A stretch of DNA of 14,535 bases from assembly GCA_045652445.1 (NCBI GenBank), contig JAZRUJ010000015.1:1-14535 (forward strand), in the 5' to 3' direction. Below are positions 1-7,237 of the stretch, piece by piece; position 1 is the stretch's first letter; the number at the start of each line of letters is the position of its first letter. This stretch comes from RGIG995 sp045652445 (GTDB lineage Bacteria; Bacillota; Clostridia; Oscillospirales; UBA644). Below the pieces are notes generated by a model. The model was not told where the DNA came from. It searched no databases and saw only the letters and a list, made by a program, of their open reading frames with translations. The position numbers and the translations under genes are program-made.

Positions 1-34
1 TGTTGTCTTCCTAAGACCGCTTGGCCTCCGACTT
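1..34 (-). other. Sequencing adapter remnant (DNBSEQ/MGI type), not genomic
   Basis: Read on the minus strand from position 34, this stretch begins AAGTCGGAGGCCAAGCGGTC and continues TTAGGAAGACAA down to position 3. That matches, as I remember it, the full 32-nt MGI/BGI DNBSEQ 3' adapter. Its first 20 nt also occur at the other end of the window (14516-14535), again pointing outward. The engB reading frame loses its family resemblance exactly where this stretch starts. The adapter identity is from memory; the repeat itself is directly visible. Confidence 0.93.
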
Positions 35-387
35 CGAAGATCCACCAGCATCAAGATTAGGCGAATGTCCCGATCGGCGGAAAAATATCCTTCGGTCAGT
101 TTGCCCCAGGCGGCTTGTTCGGTCTTGGGACGTTTCGCAAAGCCGTAACCGGGCAGATCTACCAGGTCAAATTTTCCGTCAATATCGTAATAGTTTACCG
201 AAATGGTCTTGCCGGGAGTGGAAGACACCCGGGCAAGGCTTTTTCGGTTGAGCAGTTTGTTAATTAAAGAAGATTTACCCACGTTGGACCGTCCCACCAA
301 AACCACTTCCGGTTTTTTGGGTCGGTCAATTTTTTTGCCGTCAAAATAACTTGTAACAAATTGGGCGTTGTTGAAATGAATGATCAT
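35..387 (-). CDS. engB: Ribosome biogenesis GTP-binding protein EngB/YsxC, 3' end missing
   Basis: TrmE-Era-EngA-EngB-family GTPase needed for late 50S subunit assembly; cytoplasmic. About 118 of the usual ~195-210 residues are present. Visible motifs are the G1 P-loop GRSNVGKSS (residues 32-40), the G2 region SSTPGKT (55-61) and G3 DLPGYG (77-82). The G4 (T/NKxD) and G5 motifs lie in the missing part. The start is ATG at 387, with GGAAGGA a few bases upstream inside the end of lon; the lon stop (394-392) is only 4 bases before this ATG, so translation is probably coupled. The truncation is technical: the frame stays open to base 1, but the last 11 codons (SRRPSG... after DLR) are adapter sequence, whereas family members usually continue DxRH. 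The adjacency lon-engB is common in Firmicutes. Confidence 0.95.
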
Positions 388-391
388 GTTC

Positions 392-2731
392 TTATCCTTC
401 CACAAGGGCGGTTTTCAGAACCGTTTCAATGTGTTCCGCCGGAATAAATTCCAGATTGGCTTTTACCACCGGATCAATTTCTTCCAGATCGGGGAGATTT
501 GCTGCGGGCAAAACCACTTTCTTGATCCCGGCTTTGTAAGCCGCCATGGTCTTTTCTTTCAGCCCGCCGATGGGCAGAACCCGACCCCGCAGGGTAATTT
601 CTCCCGTCATCGCCACGGTGTGATCCACTTTCTTTCCGGTCAATTCGCTGACCAAAGCGGTGGTCATGGTCACCCCGGCAGAGGGACCGTCTTTCGGGAC
701 GGCACCTTCGGGAACGTGAATGTGAATGTCTTTGTTCTTATAAAAGTCTCCGTCCACGCCCAATTCCTTGGCACGGGAGCGAATGTAACTGATGGCGGCG
801 TTTGCCGATTCTTTCATCACGTCACCCAATGAGCCGGTCAACTGAATTTTCCCCGAGCCGTTCATAACGGTGGCTTCTACGGGCATCACTTCCCCGCCTA
901 CCGCGGTGTAGGCAAGACCCGTAACGATTCCGATTTGATCCTGTTTGGACAGGGGGTCGTCCCGGAATTTCCGGGGACCTAAGAATTGTTCCAGATTGGC
1001 GGGTTTAAAGGTGATTTTGGTTTCTTCCGGGTGTTCTGCCAGGTATTTCAGTCCTTTTCTGCAAAGAGAGGCGATGGTGCGTTCCAAAACGCGGACGCCG
1101 GCTTCCCGGGTGTAACTGCGGATCAGATCGTTCAGCCCCGGATCGGTAAATTTGCATTGTTTTGTCGTAAGGCCGTGTTTTTCCAACTGCTTGGGAATCA
1201 GGTGTTCTTTGGCAATATGGATTTTTTCTTCCTGGGTATAAGAAGAAAGTTCAATCACTTCCGTTCGATCCAACAAGGGACGGGGCATGGTATCCTCCGT
1301 ATTCGCCGTTAAGATAAACAGCACGTTGGACAGATCAAAGGGAAGATCCAAAAAGTGATCTTTGAAGGTCTTGTTTTGTTCCGGGTCAAGAACTTCCAGC
1401 AACGCCGAGGCGGGGTCTCCCTTATAATCGCTGCCGATTTTGTCCACTTCGTCGAGAAGAATCACCGGATTGACCGATCCCGCTTCCCGAATAGCTTCAA
1501 TGATTTTTCCGGGCATGGACGCCACGTAGGTGCGGCGGTGTCCCCGGATTTCCGCTTCATCGTGAACGCCCCCCAAGGAGACCCGGGCAAAGTTTCTGCC
1601 GGTGGCTCTTGCAATGGATTGGGCAACGGAAGTTTTTCCCGTTCCCGGAGGTCCTACCAGACAGAGGATCTGTCCGTTGTAATTGGGCATTTTTTGCAAA
1701 ACCACCAAGGTTTCCAAAATGCGTTCTTTTACTTTGGATAAACCGTAATGGTCTTTTTCCAAGATATCCCGAGCGGTGGCAATATCCACTTCTTCCTGGG
1801 TGAATTTCCCCCAGGGAAGATCCAGGCAGGTGTCCAGATAAATTCGGGAAACCCCCGCTTCCTGGGCACCGAGGGGCATTTTTGCCAACCGTTCCACTTC
1901 TTTCAAAAGTTTCTTTTTGATGGCGTCGGGAACGTTGGATTTGTTGATCTTATCGGTATAAGAAGCAATTTCGTCATCGGGGTCAAATTCGCCCAGCTCT
2001 TCTTCCAGGGCGTGAATCTGCTCCCGGATATAGAAATCTCGCTGATTTTTTGCAATCCGTTCTTTGGTGCGTTCCGCAATTTGGTTTTCCAGATTGGCAA
2101 TTTCCACTTCCCGATCCAAAATCTGCAGAAGTTCCATCATGCGTTCTTCCGGGTCGAGAATTTCCAAAATCTTTTGCTTGTCCTGGTACTTCAGGAAGAG
2201 ATTTTGAGTAATATAGTCGGCTAAAAATCCCAGGTCGTCAATGGACAGAACTTCCATGATCTGTTGCTGGGAAATGTTTTCAACATATTGTGCCAATTCT
2301 GCGTACAAACTTTGTGCCTGACGAGCCAAAGCTTCCCGTTCCAGAGAAGATTGTACCGGCACGGGCAGTTCGGGAATCAGCGAAACGGTCACGTTCAGAT
2401 GACCATTTTCTTTGTGGGGCAGGGTGATGGATTGGGCTCTGCAAAGAATTTCCAACATCACTCGAAGATCGCCCTTTTGGGTTTTCATCATTTGTTGAAC
2501 CTTTGCCACGACTCCGTAGGCGTAGATCCCTTCCGGGGAGGGGTCTTCTTCGCTCACGTCCATCTGGGACGCCAAAAATATGTACCGGTCGGACGCCAAC
2601 GCGGAGTTGACCGCCGAGGTGGAAATCTTCCGGCGGACGTCTAAATGCACCGTCTGTTTGGGCAGAGCGGTCAGGTTTCGCAAGGGGAGAAGAGGCAGGG
2701 TTCTAATCTTTTGTTCAAAGATATCGAGCAT
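392..2731 (-). CDS. lon: ATP-dependent endopeptidase Lon (LonA type)
   Basis: Soluble hexameric AAA+ serine protease that unfolds and degrades damaged and regulatory proteins. At 779 aa it is full length for bacterial LonA (about 770-810). The order is the N-terminal substrate-binding LON domain (about 8-200), a helical/coiled linker (about 200-310), the AAA+ module with Walker A GPPGTGKT (360-367), Walker B VILLDE (423-428) and a conserved Arg at 489, then the C-terminal protease domain with the Ser-Lys dyad S684 (DGPSAGVT) and K727 (GGLKEK). The 43-residue dyad spacing equals that of the E. coli enzyme (S679/K722, from memory). The ATG at 2731 follows AAAGGA. It lies 97 bases after the clpX stop, with two hairpins in between, and ends 4 bases before engB. 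No CtsR or CIRCE operator is visible upstream, so regulation probably comes from the upstream transcript. Confidence 0.97.
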   Translation of the reverse strand: MLDIFEQKIRTLPLLPLRNLTALPKQTVHLDVRRKISTSAVNSALASDRYIFLASQMDVSEEDPSPEGIYAYGVVAKVQQMMKTQKGDLRVMLEILCRAQSITLPHKENGHLNVTVSLIPELPVPVQSSLEREALARQAQSLYAELAQYVENISQQQIMEVLSIDDLGFLADYITQNLFLKYQDKQKILEILDPEERMMELLQILDREVEIANLENQIAERTKERIAKNQRDFYIREQIHALEEELGEFDPDDEIASYTDKINKSNVPDAIKKKLLKEVERLAKMPLGAQEAGVSRIYLDTCLDLPWGKFTQEEVDIATARDILEKDHYGLSKVKERILETLVVLQKMPNYNGQILCLVGPPGTGKTSVAQSIARATGRNFARVSLGGVHDEAEIRGHRRTYVASMPGKIIEAIREAGSVNPVILLDEVDKIGSDYKGDPASALLEVLDPEQNKTFKDHFLDLPFDLSNVLFILTANTEDTMPRPLLDRTEVIELSSYTQEEKIHIAKEHLIPKQLEKHGLTTKQCKFTDPGLNDLIRSYTREAGVRVLERTIASLCRKGLKYLAEHPEETKITFKPANLEQFLGPRKFRDDPLSKQDQIGIVTGLAYTAVGGEVMPVEATVMNGSGKIQLTGSLGDVMKESANAAISYIRSRAKELGVDGDFYKNKDIHIHVPEGAVPKDGPSAGVTMTTALVSELTGKKVDHTVAMTGEITLRGRVLPIGGLKEKTMAAYKAGIKKVVLPAANLPDLEEIDPVVKANLEFIPAEHIETVLKTALVEG

Positions 2732-2766
2732 AATTATTTTCCTTTGATTTTCATGTTTTCGGTGAA

Positions 2767-2821
2767 TTTTCTCCGGGGGAGAAACGGCAACGGCTCGAAC
2801 CGTAAAAATACGGTCCGAGTC
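2767..2821 (-). other. Two hairpins in the clpX-lon intergenic region
   Basis: The first hairpin pairs 2809-2821 with 2792-2804 (12 of 13 positions pair in RNA, one of them G-U) around a UUUU loop, starting 6 bases after the clpX stop codon. The second pairs TTTCTCC (2768-2774) with GGAGAAA (2778-2784) around a 3-base loop. Neither is followed by a U-run on the minus strand, so this is not a canonical intrinsic terminator. It may be an mRNA stability, processing or attenuation element between clpX and lon. No sigma-A promoter for lon is evident in this gap. Confidence 0.5.
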
Positions 2822-2827
2822 GGCAGG

Positions 2828-4081
2828 TTATTGTTCTGTTTCGGTGCGGGTAATCCGGGCGTCTCCGGTTCCCCGAATGCAATCTTCGTCCACCGTTACT
2901 TTCGTAATGGTTTTGTCCGAGGGGGTCAGGTACATGATTTTGGTCATGACTTTTTCCGCAATGGCACGAAGACCGCGAGCTCCGGTTTTGTGTTCCAACG
3001 CCTGATCGGCAATGGCTTCGATGGCGGCATCGGTAAATTCCAATTCCACCCCGTCCAGCCGGAACAGTTCCCGGTATTGTTTGGTTAAGCAGTTTTTCGG
3101 TTCGGTCATAATGCGAACCAAAGCTTCTTTGTTCAAGGGTTCCACGTTGACGATTACGGGAAGACGACCGACCAATTCGGGAATCAGCCCGAATTTTACC
3201 AGGTCGTGCGCTTCACATTGTTTGAGAAGTTTTCCCACGTCGGTGTCGTTTTTCCCGGCAACGTCGGAATTAAATCCAATGGCGGATTTTTGCGTACGCT
3301 TACGAATCACGTCTTCCAATCCGGCAAAAGCACCCCCGCAGATGAACAGAATGTTCTTGGTGTCGATGGGAATAAATTGCTGGTTTGGGTGTTTGCGGCC
3401 GCCGTTGGGGGGAACGTTGGAGACCGTTCCTTCCAGGATCTTCAACAGAGCCTGTTGTACCCCTTCCCCGGAAACGTCTCGGGTGATGGAGGGGTTTTCG
3501 GATCGACGGGAGATTTTATCAATTTCGTCGATATAAATAATGCCCCGTTCTGCGGCTTTCACGTCAAAATCTGCCGCCTGAATCAGGCGAAGCAGAATAT
3601 TTTCCACGTCTTCGCCCACGTATCCCGCTTCGGTCAGGGTTGTAGCGTCGGCGATGGCAAAGGGAACGTTTAGCGACTTTGCCAAAACCTGTGCCAACAA
3701 CGTTTTTCCCGAGCCGGTAGGACCCAGGAGAAGAACGTTGCTCTTGGCAAGTTCCACGTCGGCGTTGTTGTCTTGGTTCAAAATCCGTTTATAGTGATTG
3801 TAAACGGCGACCGACAAGGCGATTTTTGCGTCGTCCTGTCCGATGACGTATTCGTCCAGGGCGGCTTTGATTTGTGCCGGCGTTTTCATGGTCAGCCGGA
3901 GTTTGTCGTCCTTTTTTTTCTGTTTTTTCTCGGTAAGCGCCTGAAGATATTCCACACAGGCATCTACGCAATCGTTACAGATATAGGTGTCGGGTTCGAT
4001 CCCGGCAATAAACATTTTATCCCCCGTGCAAGGCTGTCCGCAAAAAGAACAGGAGCGGGGTTCGTTTTGTTGATTCGGCAT
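2828..4081 (-). CDS. clpX: ATP-dependent Clp protease ATP-binding subunit ClpX
   Basis: AAA+ unfoldase that recognises substrates, unfolds them and feeds them to ClpP; cytoplasmic hexamer. Length 417 aa is normal. The N-terminal zinc-binding domain shows C11-x2-C14 and C35-x2-C38. The AAA+ core has Walker A GPTGSGKT (120-127), pore loop GYVGEDVE (153-160), Walker B IIYIDEID (181-188), the RKH pore motif (229-231) and sensor-2 GARGLR (367-372). The ClpP-docking IGF tripeptide is intact at 268-270, so pairing with the neighbouring ClpP is expected. The ATG at 4081 is preceded by GAAAGGA. It begins 30 bases after the clpP stop with no terminator between, so clpP-clpX is one operon, the usual clostridial order. 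Confidence 0.97.
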   Translation of the reverse strand: MPNQQNEPRSCSFCGQPCTGDKMFIAGIEPDTYICNDCVDACVEYLQALTEKKQKKKDDKLRLTMKTPAQIKAALDEYVIGQDDAKIALSVAVYNHYKRILNQDNNADVELAKSNVLLLGPTGSGKTLLAQVLAKSLNVPFAIADATTLTEAGYVGEDVENILLRLIQAADFDVKAAERGIIYIDEIDKISRRSENPSITRDVSGEGVQQALLKILEGTVSNVPPNGGRKHPNQQFIPIDTKNILFICGGAFAGLEDVIRKRTQKSAIGFNSDVAGKNDTDVGKLLKQCEAHDLVKFGLIPELVGRLPVIVNVEPLNKEALVRIMTEPKNCLTKQYRELFRLDGVELEFTDAAIEAIADQALEHKTGARGLRAIAEKVMTKIMYLTPSDKTITKVTVDEDCIRGTGDARITRTETEQ

Positions 4082-4111
4082 AAGATTCCTTTCGGAAAGC
4101 GTGAAATTGTC

Positions 4112-4705
4112 TTATCGGTGGGCGATAACTTGGTCGATCAGACCGTATTCTTTCGCCTGTTGTGCGGTCATAAAATTATCCCGTTCCGTGTCGGCTTTGA
4201 TCACGTCCAGAGGTTTGCCGGTGTTTTCGGCAAGGATCTGGTTCAATTTGTCTTTAATATCCAAAATCCGTTCTGCGTGGATTTTAATATCGGTTGCCTG
4301 ACCTTGGAACCCGCCCAAGGGTTGATGAATCATCACTTCGCTGTTGGGAAGAGCGTACCGTTTGCCCTTTGCTCCGGCAGAAAGCAGGAATGCACCCATG
4401 CTTGCAGCCATGCCTACGCAAATGGTGGAAACGTCGCATTTGATATAGTTCATCGTATCGTAAATCGCCATTCCCGCGGTGATGGAACCTCCGGGGCTGT
4501 TGATGTAAAGGCTAATGTCTTTGTCCGGATCTACCGATTCCAGGAACAACAGTTGGGCAACCACCAAATTGGCGGTCACGTCGTTGACCTCATCTGCCAA
4601 AAAAACAATTCGGTCATTCAAAAGACGGGAATAAATATCGTAAGCCCGTTCGCCCCGAGAAGTTTGTTCCACAACGGTGGGAACCAATGCATTGTACGGC
4701 AGCAT
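4112..4705 (-). CDS. clpP: ATP-dependent Clp protease proteolytic subunit ClpP
   Basis: Serine peptidase that forms the two-ring tetradecameric chamber of ClpXP. Length 197 aa is typical. The catalytic triad is S102 (in GMAASMGAF), H127 (VMIHQP) and D176 (TERDNF), with spacings of 25 and 49 identical to E. coli ClpP from memory. The N-terminus MLPYNALVPTVVEQTSRGERAYD matches the family's start, including the axial-loop region. I chose ATG at 4705 because GAAGGAGAG lies just upstream; the frame is open to 4777, but the 24 extra residues do not resemble ClpP and contain this ribosome binding site. The CtsR heptamer direct repeat (GGTCAAA type) that controls clp genes in Bacillus is not seen upstream. 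Co-transcribed with clpX and possibly with tig. Confidence 0.97.
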   Translation of the reverse strand: MLPYNALVPTVVEQTSRGERAYDIYSRLLNDRIVFLADEVNDVTANLVVAQLLFLESVDPDKDISLYINSPGGSITAGMAIYDTMNYIKCDVSTICVGMAASMGAFLLSAGAKGKRYALPNSEVMIHQPLGGFQGQATDIKIHAERILDIKDKLNQILAENTGKPLDVIKADTERDNFMTAQQAKEYGLIDQVIAHR

Positions 4706-4761
4706 AACAATCTCTCCTTCAAAAATCATTTTATGTTCGTGTGATGTTTTTTTGGATAATT

Positions 4762-4794
4762 CGGGGACCCTCCTCATCGGGAGGAAGGTCCCCG
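4762..4794 (-). other. Stable hairpin between tig and clpP
   Basis: On the minus strand CGGGGACC (4794-4787) pairs with GGTCCCCG (4769-4762). An inner CTCC/GGAG stem is set off by a short bulge and closes a ~6-base loop. The hairpin begins about 36 bases after the tig stop and ends about 56 bases before the clpP ATG. It is followed by an A-run rather than a U-run, so it does not look like an intrinsic terminator. An RNA processing or stability role that separates tig and clpP expression is possible. Confidence 0.5.
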
Positions 4795-4830
4795 TCCGTT
4801 CTGTTTCAGTATCGCCGAAAATCCGGTGGA

Positions 4831-6408
4831 TTATTCAGCATCTTTTTTCGCTGCGGGTTTCTTTGCAGCGGGTTTCTTTGCGGCGGTGGAAGAGGTCTTC
4901 TTCGCGGTGGAAGCAGTCTTCTTCGCAGCGGGTTTCTTTGCAGCTACTTCGCCTTCTGCTTTCGCAGCGGGCTTCTTGGCAGCGGTGGTCTTCTTTGCTG
5001 CGGTAGATTTTGCAGCGGTGGAAGTTTTCTTTGCGGCAGGTTTCTTTGCAGGAGCGGTTTCTTCTGCGGTTTCTGCCTTCTTGGCGGGAGCCTTCTTCTT
5101 CGCAGCGGGCTTCTTCGCACCGGGAGCTACAAAGTTGGCATGAGCCTTAACGCATTCAAAAGCTTTGGCGTTTGCCAATTCTTTGATGATGTTTTCGGTA
5201 ACGTCGTCACGTTTGATCCGTTCTACGGGAATCTGCATTTCTTTGGAGAACTTTTCGTATTCGGCATTCACGTCTTCATCGGAGATGACAACGCCTTCCA
5301 GTTCTGCAATCTTTTCCAGAGCCAGGCGGAGTTTTACGTCAACCTGTGCACGAGCGGCGAACATACCCCGGAGATCTTCGATCTTGGCACCGGTGATCTG
5401 CATGTACTGTTCCATGTTCATGCCCTGGGAAGCCATTCTCTGAGCAAAGTCGTTGAGAGAAGCGTTGATTTCGTTTTCGAACATGCAAGCGGGAATGTCA
5501 GCTTCTACCAATTCGGCAACAGCTTCTGCCAACTTGTCGGCAACGACCCGGTCAGCTTCAGCTTCTTTGCGTTCTGCAATTTTCTTGGACAGGTCTTCTT
5601 TGAAAGCGTCCAGAGTGTCGAAATCGCTGATGTCTTTGACAAATTCGTCATCAACAACGGGGAGTTCTTCTTTTTGAATCTTGTGGATCTTGCATTTGAA
5701 TTCTGCGGGCTGACCCTTCAGTTCGTCTGCATGGTATTCTTCGGGGAAGGTAACGTTGACGGAGAAATCTTCGCCAATTTTCTTACCAACCATTTGATCT
5801 TCGAATCCGGGGATAAACTGACCGGAGCCAAGCTTCAGAGTGTAGCCTTCGGCTTTTCCGCCTTCGAAGGCTTTGCCGTCGGTGAATCCTTCAAAGTCGA
5901 AGGTGACAGTGTCGTCCAGTTCAGCGGCACGGTCGTCTACGTCGATCATCCGGGAGTTACGACGCTGATAGCCTGCGATTTCGTTGGCAATGTCGTCTTC
6001 GGTAACGTCGGTGGCGGGTTTTTCAACGGTAAGCCCCTTGTATTCCTTTACGGCGACTTCGGGTTTTACGGTGACCTTCGCTTTGAAGGTGAAACCCTTA
6101 TCGGCGGCGATTTCGGTGATTTCAATGTTGGCACGGTCCACGGGAGTGATACCGGCTTCTTTTACAGCTGCTTCGTAAGCGTCGGGATACAGGGCGTCCA
6201 CGGCGTCATTCCAGAAGAAGCCTTCGCCGTACATTTTTTCCACGATCTTGCGGGGAGCCTTCCCTCTGCGGAAGCCGGGAATGTTTACTTTCCCAACATT
6301 CTTGCGGTAGGAAGCCTGAACGGCAGTTTCGAATTCGTCCGCGGGAACGGAGATTTCCAATTCCACTACGTTCTTTTCGACATCGGTTTTGTTCACTAAT
6401 TTCATCAT
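4831..6408 (-). CDS. tig: Trigger factor (ribosome-bound chaperone/PPIase) with a Lys-Ala-Pro-rich C-terminal tail
   Basis: Binds near the ribosomal exit tunnel and shields nascent chains. The ribosome-binding N-domain (about 1-120) carries the signature GFRRGKAP (45-52). The FKBP-type PPIase domain (about 150-245) includes VTFDFEGFTDGKAFEGG. The helical chaperone arms follow (about 250-425). Residues about 428-525 are an unusual tail: roughly 30% Lys, almost all the rest Ala/Pro/Thr/Ser, with KPAAKK occurring five times, like histone H1 or bacterial H1-like tails. A typical trigger factor is about 430 aa and ends where this tail begins. AAGGAG precedes the tandem ATG codons by 6 bases (start 6408) or 9 bases (start 6405); either is possible. 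A sigma-A promoter lies at 6452-6480. It is the first gene of the folding/proteolysis cluster with clpP, clpX and lon downstream. Confidence 0.95.
   Translation of the reverse strand: MMKLVNKTDVEKNVVELEISVPADEFETAVQASYRKNVGKVNIPGFRRGKAPRKIVEKMYGEGFFWNDAVDALYPDAYEAAVKEAGITPVDRANIEITEIAADKGFTFKAKVTVKPEVAVKEYKGLTVEKPATDVTEDDIANEIAGYQRRNSRMIDVDDRAAELDDTVTFDFEGFTDGKAFEGGKAEGYTLKLGSGQFIPGFEDQMVGKKIGEDFSVNVTFPEEYHADELKGQPAEFKCKIHKIQKEELPVVDDEFVKDISDFDTLDAFKEDLSKKIAERKEAEADRVVADKLAEAVAELVEADIPACMFENEINASLNDFAQRMASQGMNMEQYMQITGAKIEDLRGMFAARAQVDVKLRLALEKIAELEGVVISDEDVNAEYEKFSKEMQIPVERIKRDDVTENIIKELANAKAFECVKAHANFVAPGAKKPAAKKKAPAKKAETAEETAPAKKPAAKKTSTAAKSTAAKKTTAAKKPAAKAEGEVAAKKPAAKKTASTAKKTSSTAAKKPAAKKPAAKKDAE
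4834..5127 (-). repeat. Degenerate repeats encoding the trigger factor tail
   Basis: This stretch encodes residues ~428-525 of trigger factor. It is built from imperfect, irregularly spaced copies of a short unit coding for KKPAAKK (GCGGGTTTCTTTGCAGC-like on the plus strand), with Thr/Ser/Glu-containing spacers. Units are not identical at the nucleotide level, so this is an aged or selected repeat rather than a fresh expansion. Such DNA can change length by slippage. It also opens long false reading frames on the plus strand. Confidence 0.75.
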
Positions 6409-6451
6409 CAGTTACTCCTTGCTATTTTAAGAATAATCTTTCGTAAGGGAT

Positions 6452-6480
6452 ATTATATCATATATTTTACTATATTTCCA
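6452..6480 (-). promoter_or_regulatory. Sigma-A promoter of tig
   Basis: On the minus strand a -35 TGGAAA (6480-6475, 4 of 6 consensus) is separated by 17 bases from a perfect -10 TATAAT (6457-6452) in an AT-rich context. Predicted transcription start is near 6445, giving a ~37-nt leader before the AAGGAG site. It lies 72 bases downstream of the phosphoesterase stop codon, with no clear terminator between. Confidence 0.65.
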
Positions 6481-6543
6481 TACTTTGGGAAGAAAGTTTG
6501 AAATCTTGTCGCAAAAATGTCTTGAAATCGGCATAAAATCAAG

Positions 6544-7215
6544 TTATTCCCGGATTTTTAAGGGGGAAAAATCCAAGTGGTCTGCGGCAATCAGGCGAAA
6601 GTGGATTCCGTCTACCTCTCCCTGTACCGCCAGAGAGCTTGCTCCCCCACCGTGCAAATGTCCGTAATAGCACTCTTTTACGCCGTATTCTTTTAATACG
6701 TTCAAAATCGGGTCGCACCGTAACTCTCCAAAAAGAGGAGGGTAATGCAGAAACACGATGGGTTCTTTTTCTGCTGACTGCAGAGACGTTTTCAGTCGTC
6801 CCACTTCCCGGTTCAAGACTTTTTCGTCTTCGTCGCTGGGTTCCAGAGTCCACCCCCGGGTCCCGCAAATACTCACGTCGCCTACGGTGTAGGAATTGTT
6901 GTGCAAAAAGTGAACGGAGGGGTAATCGGCAATAAATTTATTTAGTTTTGCCATGGTTTCCCACCAATAATCGTGGTTTCCTTTGGACAAAATCTTGGTT
7001 CCCGGCAGTTGATGTAAAAACGCCATATCTTCTTTTAATTGGTCAAAGTTGATTGCCCACGAAAAATCGCCGGGCAAAACGATGGTGTCCTCATCGGTCA
7101 AAGACCAGCGTTTCGCAATCTTCTCCGGGTGATCTTTCCACCGTTCCCCAAAAATATCCATGGGTTTTTCGGTGGAAAAAGACAGATGCAGATCTGCCAT
7201 GGTGTAAAGTGCCAT
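6544..7215 (-). CDS. Calcineurin-like metallophosphoesterase (predicted phosphohydrolase)
   Basis: Cytoplasmic dimetal phosphohydrolase of unknown substrate, 223 aa. All metal-binding motifs of the family are present in order: D8-x-H10 (ADLHLSF), D50 (LPGDFSW), N80-H81-D82 (KGNHDYWW), H157 (FLHYPP) and G-H186-x-H188 (YYGHLHGG). No signal peptide or membrane segment. It resembles the small stand-alone predicted phosphohydrolases common in Firmicutes (COG1768-like, from memory). I chose ATG at 7215 because AAAGGAG sits about 8 bases upstream; an in-frame extension to 7245 adds residues unlike the family and overlaps the previous gene. It begins 22 bases after the dipeptidase stop and is the last gene of the obgE operon. 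The substrate cannot be told from sequence. Confidence 0.88.
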   Translation of the reverse strand: MALYTMADLHLSFSTEKPMDIFGERWKDHPEKIAKRWSLTDEDTIVLPGDFSWAINFDQLKEDMAFLHQLPGTKILSKGNHDYWWETMAKLNKFIADYPSVHFLHNNSYTVGDVSICGTRGWTLEPSDEDEKVLNREVGRLKTSLQSAEKEPIVFLHYPPLFGELRCDPILNVLKEYGVKECYYGHLHGGGASSLAVQGEVDGIHFRLIAADHLDFSPLKIRE

Positions 7216-7237
7216 ATCAAGGCTCCTTTGTGTAAAA

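Noticed and set aside
15..35. Perfect 21-bp inverted repeat with 14515-14535, resembling terminal inverted repeats of a transposon or linear replicon.
   Set aside because: Explained by sequencing adapter at both ends; the interior is core chromosome with no transposase, integrase or replication gene.
4706..4777. N-terminal extension of ClpP by 24 residues.
   Set aside because: Unlike ClpP N-termini and contains the GAAGGAGAG ribosome binding site for the ATG at 4705.
4706..4830. Search for CtsR or HrcA (CIRCE) operators controlling clpP.
   Set aside because: No GGTCAAA-type tandem heptamers and no CIRCE inverted repeat seen here or upstream of tig and lon.
4834..5127. Repetitive tract as a possible CRISPR or intergenic tandem repeat.
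   Set aside because: Units are short, irregular, in frame and encode the continuous trigger factor tail with an intact stop codon.
4741..6399. Long plus-strand open frame (552 codons) opposite trigger factor.
   Set aside because: Lies antisense to a confident gene; it is low-complexity (Gly/Phe/Ser-rich) as the complement of the tig codons and has no family resemblance.
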